DNA of 37,803 bases from the NCBI GenBank assembly GCA_049521495.1, contig JBEKOT010000021.1, positions 1 through 37,803 on the forward strand, written 5' to 3'. Each line of letters begins with the position of its first letter. The stretch's first letter is position 1. The position numbers and the translations under genes are program-made. The notes under the pieces are model-generated. The model did no database searches and was not told the DNA's origin. It was given only the letters and a program-made list of their open reading frames with translations. The DNA comes from CAWEPK01 sp049521495 (GTDB taxonomy: Bacteria; Desulfobacterota; Syntrophorhabdia; Syntrophorhabdales; WCHB1-27). Below, one piece after another: positions 8,934-17,500 of this stretch.

Positions 8934-9580
8934 CTCGCTTCCTCCTCAGCCTTTTCTATGCCCCGCAGAAGCAGGCGGAGCTGTTCCTTGTTCTCGATCC
9001 CCTCCTCCTTGAAGGCCATCCTTCCAGTGGTGAAGAGCTTCATACCGAGGCGCGTATATTTGAAAAGGTTGAAAATGCTCGTTCTCCGGGCCATGTTGAT
9101 CATCAGGCTGCCTTCCGAGTTCCTTCCGGTCTTTGCGACCCCCTTGTAGAACTCCTCGGCCATGATGGGGATGGGAAACCCCTTCGGATAGAGATGCTTT
9201 GCAATTGCCTTTTGCTTCAGGGCATACATGATGTCGGTGAGCCTGATCTGCTTCGGGCAGTCGACCGTGCACTGGTAGCAGGAGGCGCACAGCCATATGG
9301 TGGAGCTTGCCAGGACCTCTTCCTCGAATCCGGAGCGGACCATGGCGATGATCCTCCTTGGAGAGTAGTCCATATAGTGGCTCACGGGACAGGTACCCGA
9401 GCACGTGCCGCACTGGATGCAGGCAAACAGGTTCTCCCCGTGGGCCTTATGGGCAACATCCTGGCCGAACTCCGGGTTGAGCTCCGATTCGTACTTCAGA
9501 ACTTTCCTCACTTCGTAAAGAAGCGAGGGGCGAACGCCGGCCCCGGAAGGGCTGTATGGTGCGGGAGTGGGACTTCTCAT
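8930..9580 (-). CDS. hdrC: Heterodisulfide reductase subunit C-like, HdrC (module 1)
   Basis: A 216-residue iron-sulfur protein that relays electrons from HdrA to HdrB. It has two four-cysteine motifs, CIQCGTCSGTCPV and CASCYQCTVDCPK, each for one [4Fe-4S] cluster. About 35 residues precede the usual HdrC start and are not recognisable. A strong AAGGAGG lies before the ATG at 9580. It follows the acyl-CoA synthetase gene after 58 bases and overlaps hdrB by 4. It is longer than the HdrC paralogs at 19813 (182 aa) and 31813 (175 aa), mainly at the N-terminus and around the C-terminal helices. Confidence 0.94.
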   Translation of the reverse strand: MRSPTPAPYSPSGAGVRPSLLYEVRKVLKYESELNPEFGQDVAHKAHGENLFACIQCGTCSGTCPVSHYMDYSPRRIIAMVRSGFEEEVLASSTIWLCASCYQCTVDCPKQIRLTDIMYALKQKAIAKHLYPKGFPIPIMAEEFYKGVAKTGRNSEGSLMINMARRTSIFNLFKYTRLGMKLFTTGRMAFKEEGIENKEQLRLLLRGIEKAEEEAR

Positions 9581-9638
9581 TTCGCTGGCCTCCTTATAGG
9601 AAATACTGATGCGGGCCGCTTTGCTTCCGGGATCCGCC

Positions 9639-12374
9639 CTACTGCAGCTCGAGGTTGACCGTCGTCATCTCTTCGTCCGCTGCCTCGATGGTAAATCCCA
9701 GCTTCTTGCAGACCGCGATCATCTTTTCATTCTCGGTCAAGATTTCGCCGTAAATACGCCCTAGCCCCTTCTCTTCGGCAATGCCGATGAGGACGTCCAC
9801 AAGCTTGAAGCCGAGCCCCTTGCCTTGATAATTGTCGTGGACGAGCACCGCGAATTCTCCTGATTTGAACTCGCGGTCGACGATCAGGCGTCCGATGCCG
9901 ATCAGCTTTCTTTTCTCGTTTTCCCGCACCTCGGCAACTATGGCCATCTCCCTGTCATAGTCGATGTTGCAGTAACGGATCAGCATCTCGTGGGATATGT
10001 CCTTGATTATCGAGAAAAACCGGGCCCGCATCGTCGCTTCCGACAGGGAGCTGAGGAGCTCGTGCTCCAAGGGCTCGTCCTCGGGCTTGATCGGCCTCAA
10101 GAGAACCTGCTTGCCGTCCGGCAGCAGCCACTGGCTCACGTACCGTGTGGGGTAGGGCGTGATGACGACATGGGGATACTGGGTTGACTGCCCAAGCTCG
10201 GCCTCTTCCAGTATTATTTGCGCATTCACCGCTATGGCCTTGCCCCCCGATATGGCTACCGGGTTTATGTTGATCTCGGCTATTTCCGGGAAATCGACAA
10301 CCAGGTTGGAAAAACTGACGATGATCTGCTCGATCTCGCGGAGGTCCGCCGGCTTCTTCACCTGCTGGGCCCTGAGCACCTTGCAAACCTCCGTCTCCTC
10401 CATAAGGAGCCTGGCAAGGGTCTGGTTGAGGGGAGGTATGCCGAAGGAAAAATCCTTGCTGGCCTCCTGGTGCGTTCCCCCCGTTCCAAAAAGTATTATG
10501 GCGCCAAAATCGGTATCCTTCCTGGCGCCTAATGCAAGCTGATAGTCTACGTTTTCGATCATTTTCTCGATAGTCACACCGGCGATCCTCGCCTGCGGAG
10601 CTATCTCCCTGACCCTGTTTATAAGTCTATCATATTCCGAGCCGAGTTTGGTGGCCGAGTGGACCGCCGCCGTTCCGCCCACTTCGCTCCTGCGCATTAT
10701 GTCGGGGGAGACCACCTTGAGAATGACAGGGTACCCTATTTTGTCCGCCCAGCTCGCCGCGGATTCGACGCTTTCGACGATGAAGGGCGCCGTGCTCGGA
10801 ATACCGTAGCTCTTGAGGAAATTCTTGGATTCCGCCTCGGAGAGAACCCTTTTCCCTTCCTTAAGGGTGCGCCGGATAAAGGCCTTGAGGTTGTTCTTAG
10901 GGGGCGACTGGTCTACGGTCAACTCGGCGGGGGTCTCATAGAGGAGCTCGAGGTTTCTCTTGTAACTGTACATGTACAGATAGGTTTTTATGGCCTCTTC
11001 CGGCGTCTCGTAAACCGGTATCCGGTTCGTTTTGAAGGCCTTTTTCGCGTCCTGGACACCGGCGCCGCCCATCCAGGTAACGATCACCGGCTTGTTCGCC
11101 TGCTTGGCGATCTCCGCTACGGCTGCTGCAAGCTCCTCCGGCTGGGTCGCGGTGCTGGAAGCGTAGATCATAAGAATCCCCTCGACGCCCTTGTCGCCGA
11201 GGCAGACGTTCAGGGTCCTCGTGAAGCGCTCCGTGTCCGCATCCCCGAAAAGGTCTACAGGGTTGTTCTTGCTCCAATGAGCCGGCAGGAACGCGCTCAA
11301 CTTGTCGATGCTTTCTTTTGAAAGCTGGGCGAGCTTCCCCCCAAGACCGATGAGGATGTCCGTTGCTATGACGCCGAGACCGCCGGCGTTCGTGACTATG
11401 GCAAGGGCGGGCCCTCCCGGGAGGTTCTTGGAATGGAGTACCTCGGCCGCGTTGAAGAGGTCCATGATCTCCCGGACCCTCACCACTCCTGCCCGTCTGA
11501 AGGCGACGTCGTAGGCCTTATCGTAGCCGGACATTGACCCCGTATGGGAAAGAGACGCCCGGGCGCTCTCCTTGAACCGGCCCGATTTCACCACTACGAT
11601 CGGCTTGTTCCTGGCGAAGCTGCGGGCTGCGCTCATGAACTTGCGGGCATTGCCGATTGCCTCCATATAGATCATGATGCTCCGCGTCAGGGGGTCTTCG
11701 CCGAGAAAATCGATCAGGTCGCCGAAGTCGATATCGATCATGGAACCGAGGGATATGAACATGCTGAAGCCCACGTGCGAGCTGGCTGCCCAATCGAGCA
11801 CCACCCGGCCCAGAGAAGCGCTCTGGGAAATGAAGGCTATGTTTCCCTCGCCGGGCTGCACGTCGAAGATCGACGTATTGAGGCCGATGCTCGGCCTGAT
11901 GATACCGCCCCGGTTCGGTCCCAGTATCCTCATGCCGTAGTTCTTCCTGATCTCGATAAGTTCCTCTTCGAGTTTTATTCCTTCTTCTCCCGCCTCCCTG
12001 AAACCCCCCGAAACGATGACGATGCCTTCCACCCCCGCTTTTCCGCAATCCTCTACGATTCGAGGAACTAAAGGAGCGGGGCTGGAGACCACGGCGAGGT
12101 CCACCTTTTCCGGGATACTCGCGACGTCCGGATAGGAGACGAGGTCGAACATCGACCCGCCCGTGGGATTGACTACAAGCGGTTTGGGTTTTGTGCCTTT
12201 TTTCACTTTTTTGCCGGCGGTATCGACATCCCCCCGGGCGTGGACCCAGAACGTCTTGTGCTTGTCGGAAAGGAGAAGGTTGGCAAGAAGGATTTTCTCC
12301 ACAGACCCTTCCGCCTCCATATCGCCAAAGACGGCAATGGTTTTCGGGTCGAACATCTTTCTTATGTCGCCCAT
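9639..12374 (-). CDS. ADP-forming acyl-CoA (acetyl-CoA) synthetase fused to GNAT domain
   Basis: A 911-residue fused enzyme that interconverts acyl-CoA + ADP + Pi and carboxylate + CoA + ATP. In order: CoA-binding Rossmann domain (about 1-130), succinyl-CoA-ligase-like domains (about 150-450), ATP-grasp domain (about 490-710, KIGYPVILKVVSPDI) and a C-terminal GNAT domain (about 745-911, loop Q-G-K-G-L-G). The phospho-transfer histidine is present (SLSHTGSMSG, His277), which argues for an active synthetase rather than a Pat-like protein acetyltransferase with a dead synthetase half. It lies in the sigma-54-headed operon directly before hdrCBA-mvhDGA, linking acetate/ATP metabolism to the hydrogenase-Hdr complex. 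Acetate is the likeliest substrate given the CODH/ACS genes nearby, but other acyl groups are possible. Confidence 0.92.
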   Translation of the reverse strand: MGDIRKMFDPKTIAVFGDMEAEGSVEKILLANLLLSDKHKTFWVHARGDVDTAGKKVKKGTKPKPLVVNPTGGSMFDLVSYPDVASIPEKVDLAVVSSPAPLVPRIVEDCGKAGVEGIVIVSGGFREAGEEGIKLEEELIEIRKNYGMRILGPNRGGIIRPSIGLNTSIFDVQPGEGNIAFISQSASLGRVVLDWAASSHVGFSMFISLGSMIDIDFGDLIDFLGEDPLTRSIMIYMEAIGNARKFMSAARSFARNKPIVVVKSGRFKESARASLSHTGSMSGYDKAYDVAFRRAGVVRVREIMDLFNAAEVLHSKNLPGGPALAIVTNAGGLGVIATDILIGLGGKLAQLSKESIDKLSAFLPAHWSKNNPVDLFGDADTERFTRTLNVCLGDKGVEGILMIYASSTATQPEELAAAVAEIAKQANKPVIVTWMGGAGVQDAKKAFKTNRIPVYETPEEAIKTYLYMYSYKRNLELLYETPAELTVDQSPPKNNLKAFIRRTLKEGKRVLSEAESKNFLKSYGIPSTAPFIVESVESAASWADKIGYPVILKVVSPDIMRRSEVGGTAAVHSATKLGSEYDRLINRVREIAPQARIAGVTIEKMIENVDYQLALGARKDTDFGAIILFGTGGTHQEASKDFSFGIPPLNQTLARLLMEETEVCKVLRAQQVKKPADLREIEQIIVSFSNLVVDFPEIAEININPVAISGGKAIAVNAQIILEEAELGQSTQYPHVVITPYPTRYVSQWLLPDGKQVLLRPIKPEDEPLEHELLSSLSEATMRARFFSIIKDISHEMLIRYCNIDYDREMAIVAEVRENEKRKLIGIGRLIVDREFKSGEFAVLVHDNYQGKGLGFKLVDVLIGIAEEKGLGRIYGEILTENEKMIAVCKKLGFTIEAADEEMTTVNLELQ

Positions 12375-12415
12375 CTGCCGCAGTCTCTCCCCGCTCTAAG
12401 TAGGACCGTCCTGGC

Positions 12416-12700
12416 TCAAGCCGGCTCCCTTTCCTTCCATATGGAGTGCTCTACAAGGCCGAAAGACTTGAGGGCCTCGCTTATGGAAATGCCCGCTCTG
12501 CTCCCCTGGTGGAGCATCGCGTTGGTATCCCACGTCAGGCTGAGCGCCAGGTCCGTCTGATAGTTTGCGCTATGGTACATCCGAACGCGGAGCAAGCCTT
12601 CCTCCCCTGCCTCCTGCCCCACTGTATCAAGGATAAGGCGGGCAACTTTATCCAGCTGGCCCGGCGTCGTCCTCAGTCGAATCATCTCCATCCATAGCAT
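12416..12700 (-). CDS. Small protein, possible dimeric alpha/beta-barrel (ABM-like) fold
   Basis: A 94-residue protein of unknown function. The MIRLRTTPGQLDKVARLIL start, central strands and mixed helices suggest the antibiotic-biosynthesis-monooxygenase-like ferredoxin fold, but no catalytic signature is visible. It is the first gene after the sigma-54 promoter. The predicted transcription start (about 12702) is almost on the ATG at 12700, so the message would be leaderless there; in-frame ATGs at 12691 and 12685 are alternatives, and none has a good ribosome site. A 41-base gap precedes the acyl-CoA synthetase gene. Confidence 0.7.
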   Translation of the reverse strand: MLWMEMIRLRTTPGQLDKVARLILDTVGQEAGEEGLLRVRMYHSANYQTDLALSLTWDTNAMLHQGSRAGISISEALKSFGLVEHSIWKEREPA

Positions 12701-12712
12701 CGGCTAAACGAC

Positions 12713-12728
12713 AGCATAAAACGTGCCA
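12713..12728 (-). promoter_or_regulatory. Sigma-54 (-24/-12) promoter of the hdr-mvh operon
   Basis: The minus strand reads TGGCAC, five bases, then ATGCT. This matches the sigma-54 consensus TGGCAC-N5-TTGCW except for one T, with GG and GC exactly 10 bases apart. It points into the operon 12700-3133. A sigma-54 activator gene starts about 200 bases away in the opposite direction, which supports it. Confidence 0.8.
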
Positions 12729-12809
12729 GAACTAAGAAGCCCCCCGTCTTTGGCCGGCAGGACTATAGCGCGCAGCGTACTATAAAATACTACAGAATTT
12801 TCTATCATA

Positions 12810-12838
12810 ATTGGAAGATTTATTGTAAATTATTGGAA
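12810..12838 (+). promoter_or_regulatory. Pair of ATTGGAA direct repeats, candidate activator sites
   Basis: ATTGGAA occurs at 12810-12816 and 12832-12838, 22 bases apart (about two helical turns), within an AT-rich stretch 80-125 bases upstream of the sigma-54 promoter. That is where an enhancer-binding protein would bind. Assignment to the adjacent activator is inference. Confidence 0.35.
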
Positions 12839-12854
12839 CGTGAGAATTATCACA
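12839..12854 (+). promoter_or_regulatory. CRP/FNR-type palindrome
   Basis: CGTGA-N6-TCACA matches the CRP-family half-sites TGTGA/TCACA in 9 of 10 positions. It lies between the divergent sigma-54 activator gene and the hdr-mvh operon, about 70 bases before the activator's ATG, so it could bind a CRP/FNR/CooA-like protein or the activator itself. Confidence 0.4.
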
Positions 12855-12922
12855 TTTAACGACATGGGATAGGGAGCCCAATATTAAAGGATTGTTACAC
12901 TTATTGGTGATCGGGGTGGCCA

Positions 12923-14500
12923 ATGAACAAGTACGATTTTTTTCGTGAATTTATCTTCCGCATCTGCGGGAGTCTCAACATAGGCGAAGCGCTCTGGCGC
13001 TGCTTTCTCTATATTCGCGACTCGATGCCGGCCGACGAGCTGATCCTGACCGTCTACAACCCCTCTTTAGGGGTTCTCGAGATTTTCGCCAGGGCTGATG
13101 AGAAGGGCTTTATCACGGGATCGGAGGGCGTACCGATGCCCGTCCACGAACGGAAAGAGTTGGAGAACGTCCAGCAGTATCGCCGGGTGCGGATCAGGAA
13201 CGATGCCTTCCAGGACCCTATCATAAGAGAAGTGGCCCTACAGCTCAAGTGGCCCGAGTCCTCGGTCATCGTAGCCCGTCTCATTATCCAGCATAAGTTC
13301 ATCGGCTCCCTGATCGTCCGCGCAAACGGGAAGGGGAGGTATACCGACGAGCACGGCGAGCTCTGGTCGCTCGTCAACGAACCTGTAGGCATCGCACTGG
13401 CCAACAGTCGCCAGTACCTCCAACTCCTGAAGCTGAAAGAGAAACTCGCCGACGACAACAGGTACCTCCATAACGAGCTCAGGAAGAACACCGGGGCGCA
13501 GATCGTAGGCAGCAACTTCGGTCTCAAGGAAGTCATGGACCAGGTTTACAGGGTAGCACCCCTTTCCAGCCCTGTCCTTCTGGTAGGCGAGACCGGCAGC
13601 GGCAAGGAGATCATCGCCAATGCCATCCACAACCTTTCTCCCAGGAACGGCGGTCCGCTGATCACCGTAAACTGCGGCGCCATACCCGAATCGCTAATCG
13701 ACAGCGAGCTCTTCGGCCACGAGAAGGGGGCTTTCACGGGCGCCCTGACCGACAGGAGGGGGCGCTTCGAGCGGGCCGACAAAGGGACCATCTTCCTGGA
13801 CGAGGTGGGGGAGCTCCCCCTTCCGGCGCAGGTGAGGCTCCTTCGGGTGCTCCAGGAAAAGGAGATCGAGCGGGTAGGGGGCTCCCAGCCCATAAAGGTG
13901 GATATAAGGATTATCTCAGCCACCCACAGGAGTCTCGAGAAGCTTGTGGCGGAGGGTCTCTTCAGGGACGACCTTTACTACCGTCTCAGGGTCTATCCAA
14001 TCCGGATACCGCCTCTAAGGGAGCGCAGGGCGGATATACCGGCCCTGATCGAATACTTCATAGAGCGGAAGGCGCGTGAGCTGGGTTTTCAATCCATCCC
14101 GGCTCTCGCTGCAGGGGCCATCGACCGGCTCGTCAAATATGACTGGCCGGGCAATGTCCGGGAGGTAGCCAATGTGGTGGAGCGGGCGCTCATCCAGTGC
14201 GACGGTAAACAGCTCGCTTTCGACGACATAACGGCAACGGCGGACAAGGAGACCCCGGTCGTCTCTTTTGAAGGCGTACCCGGCCCCGGGGACGGCGTGC
14301 CCAACAATGGCGAAGAATCGGGCCACCTCAGGCTCGACGCCGTAGAGGCTCGCCACATCGGTCACGTGATGGAGATGACGGGCGGCAAAATAGAGGGAAA
14401 GAACGGTGCGGCCTCGGTGCTCGGCATGAATCCCGCTACCTTGAGATACCGGATGCAAAAGCTCGGCATCCCATTCGGCCGGGCCAGAAAGAGAAGTTAA
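12923..14500 (+). CDS. Sigma-54-dependent activator (GAF-like, AAA+, Fis-type HTH)
   Basis: A 525-residue enhancer-binding protein. Residues about 1-175 form a GAF-like sensor. Then comes the AAA+ domain with Walker A GETGSGKE (222-229), the sigma-54 contact loop GAFTGA (269-274), Walker B TIFLDEVGELP and the arginine region FRDDLYYRLRVYPIRIPPLRERR. The C-terminus (about 485-520) is a Fis-type helix-turn-helix (VLGMNPATLRYRMQKLGI). No receiver domain is present, so it senses a ligand rather than a phosphate. It is divergent from the hdr-mvh operon, whose promoter is sigma-54 type, so I infer it controls that operon. Its stop codon overlaps the stop of the convergent hdrA fusion gene. The signal is unknown. 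Confidence 0.95.
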   Translation: MNKYDFFREFIFRICGSLNIGEALWRCFLYIRDSMPADELILTVYNPSLGVLEIFARADEKGFITGSEGVPMPVHERKELENVQQYRRVRIRNDAFQDPIIREVALQLKWPESSVIVARLIIQHKFIGSLIVRANGKGRYTDEHGELWSLVNEPVGIALANSRQYLQLLKLKEKLADDNRYLHNELRKNTGAQIVGSNFGLKEVMDQVYRVAPLSSPVLLVGETGSGKEIIANAIHNLSPRNGGPLITVNCGAIPESLIDSELFGHEKGAFTGALTDRRGRFERADKGTIFLDEVGELPLPAQVRLLRVLQEKEIERVGGSQPIKVDIRIISATHRSLEKLVAEGLFRDDLYYRLRVYPIRIPPLRERRADIPALIEYFIERKARELGFQSIPALAAGAIDRLVKYDWPGNVREVANVVERALIQCDGKQLAFDDITATADKETPVVSFEGVPGPGDGVPNNGEESGHLRLDAVEARHIGHVMEMTGGKIEGKNGAASVLGMNPATLRYRMQKLGIPFGRARKRS

Positions 14501-17500
14501 TAACGGCCCTCTGAAATGGCTTCGCACTTAGCAATGATCTGCTCATCCGTAAAGTGCTGGAGGGAGATTGCTTTGGCCGGACACTCGGATGCGCAGAGGC
14601 CGCATCCCTGACACTTTGCGACTTCGATCTCTGCCGCACCTTCGACATTAATTGTGGGTACGTTGTACGGGCAGACCCGGACGCATGAGAGGCAGGCAGC
14701 ACACTTCTCCTGGTCCACGACCGAGACCACCCCGCCCACCTGGATCGTCTCCCTGCTCAAGATGGTACATGCCCGAGATACCGCGGCGGAGGCCTGAGAG
14801 AGGCTCTCATCGATCAGCTTCGGAGAGTGGGCTATCCCGCAAAGGTAGATACCCTCAGAGGCGAAGTCGACAGGCCTAAGCTTCATGTGGGCTTCCAGAA
14901 AGAAGCCGTCGGTCGTCCTGGGGACTTTCAACGTAGCCGCGAGTTGCGCTGTATCGGCAGGCACCGTGGCAGTGGAAAGAACGAGAAGATCAGGGTGGAA
15001 AGAGACGGATTCCCGGAGAACAGGGTTGTAAGCTGTCAGTTCCAGGGCGCCATCGGCGGCTGATACCTGCGGTTTGCGCTTCTCTTCGTAGCGGACGAAA
15101 CGGATCCCGGCACGGCGTGCACGGGCGTAATGCTCTTCCAGGAAACCGTACATACGCATGTCGCGATAAAGGATGATCACTCGAGTTTTGGGGCTGAGCG
15201 CCTTTATCGAGAGGGCGTTCTTTACCGCCTCTGCGCAGCAGACCCTGCTGCAGTAAGGGCGCTCCTCGTCGCGCGACCCCACGCACTGAACCATAACCAC
15301 TTCTCTCAATTCTGACGGGTTTATTCCGCCTGTTGCCAGCCCTTTCTCCAAATCGAGCTGGGTCAAGACCCTTCTGTCTTCTCCGTAAAGGTATTCCCGG
15401 GGCTTCAGCTCATCGCCGCCCGTGGCCACGATGGTTACTCCGTGCTCCAGTTCGTGAACGGCTCCCGACCCCACAGTGAGGACAGTCTTAAAGTTACCCA
15501 CATAGCCTGAAAAACTTGTGATGTCGGCATTGAGAAACACCTTGATACGCGGCTCGACCCGCACCCGATCTCTCAGCTCCTGCAGAAATTTCCGAACATC
15601 CTTGCCATCCACCGTCGTGTACAGGTGGCGCAGGTTGCCACCCAATTCTCCCTGCTTTTCCACCAAGAAGACCTCGAAACCCTCACTTGCCAGGCCCGTT
15701 GCCGCCGTCATGCCGGATAACCCTCCTCCAATGACCAAGGCCCGCCTGACGACGCCTTTGCTCTGTTTTTCCAGCGCACGCACGAGGCGCGCGTTGGCGA
15801 CGGCCATGCGGAGCAACTGTCGGGCCTTTGACGTAGCATCCTCTTTCTGACTCATATGTACCCACGAGCATTGATCACGGATGTTGGCCATCTCGAAGAG
15901 GTAGCGGTTTAGACCCGCCTCACGGATAGTCTCCTGAAAGAGAGGCTCGTGGGTGCGGGGAGAGCACGAGGCTACTACCACCCGGTTGAGCCTGTGCTCC
16001 TCGACTGCCTTCTTGATCTTCACCTGTGTATCCTGAGAGCAGGTGTAAAGGTTCTCTTCCGCATAGACCACATCCGGAAGAGAGGCCGCGTACTCCCTGA
16101 GCCCTGGAACATCGACGACTCCGCCTATGTTGCTTCCGCAGCGGCAGACGAAAACACCGATCCTCGGTACCTCCCCCGACACGTTCCTCTCTTCCGGGTA
16201 CTCCTTGAGAGCCACCATGGTTCCCCTGGCCCCGGAGAGCATCGCGGACGCCGCTCCTGCTGCGCCGCTCGCCTGGGCGACGGTTTCGGGGATGTCTTTC
16301 GGTCCCTGAAAAGCACCGCAGACGTAGATACCCGACCTTGAAGTAGAGAGCGGCGTGAAAGGATCGGTCTTTGCAAATCCATAGGGATTGAGGTCAATGC
16401 TCAGTTTTCTTGCCAGCTCCCTGGCCGACCTCGAAGGCGCCATGCCCACCGAGAGGACCACCATATCAAAGGTCTCTTCCCTCATCTCCCCTGACTCGTC
16501 AACGTAAGTAATCTGAAGGTTTTTCGTCCGAGGGTCTTCCACCACTCTGGAAATCATGCAGCGGACGTAACGGACACCCTGCTCGCCTCGTGCCCGCTCA
16601 AAGTACGCATCGAATCCTTTCCCATAGGCCCGCATATCTATGAAGAAGATGGTGGGCTCGATCTCCTTTTCATGTTCTTTCGCAATGATTGCTTCCTTTG
16701 TAGCGTACATGCAGCAGACTGCCGAGCAGTATGGGTGTTTGCTGTCACGGCTGCCCACACATTGGAGAAAGGCGATCTTCTTGGGCGTTTTTCTGTCGGA
16801 AGGGCGCTCGATATGTCCCATGGTCGGACCGGATGCAGAAAGGATGCGTTCGAACTGGAGTGCATTCAGAACATTGGGGTAACGCCCCAGGCCGTACTCT
16901 TGTGACAGGACGGCGTCATAGACCTCAAAACCCGGCGCCAGAATGATCGAGCCTGCTTTTACCTCTTCCAGCCGCTCCACCATGTCATGGTCAATCGCCT
17001 TCATGCCGCAAATGTAGTAACAGCTCAGGCACTCCGAACATACTCCGCATGCCAGACATCGGGCCGCCTCAGCCTGGGCTTCCTCATCGGTAAAGCCCAG
17101 GTTAACTTCATTAAACGAGCATTTCCGTTCCTCTACGGTACGGGCCTGCATGCGTACCCTGGGCGTAACGTGCACCTCGCCGTGGACGGCTCGCTCATTG
17201 ATTTCCTCTTTTGTTAACTTGATGACGGGCAGTTCCGGTCTCAATGGGGGTTCCAGGTCCTCGCCCTGAAGATACCTGTGGATACTGGCCGCTGCCTTAT
17301 GACCGGAGTCAACCGCCTCAATGACAAAAGCCGTTCCTCTCGTCACATCCCCAGCGGCAAACACGCCCGCACGGGTCGCTGCAAAGGTATTCGGATTGAC
17401 GGCAATCGTTGCCTCACGGGTCAGGCCGACGCCGACGCTCTCGGGGATAAAACCAAGACCGGCACGCTGGCCCACGGAAAAGATCACGTTATCGCACGGT

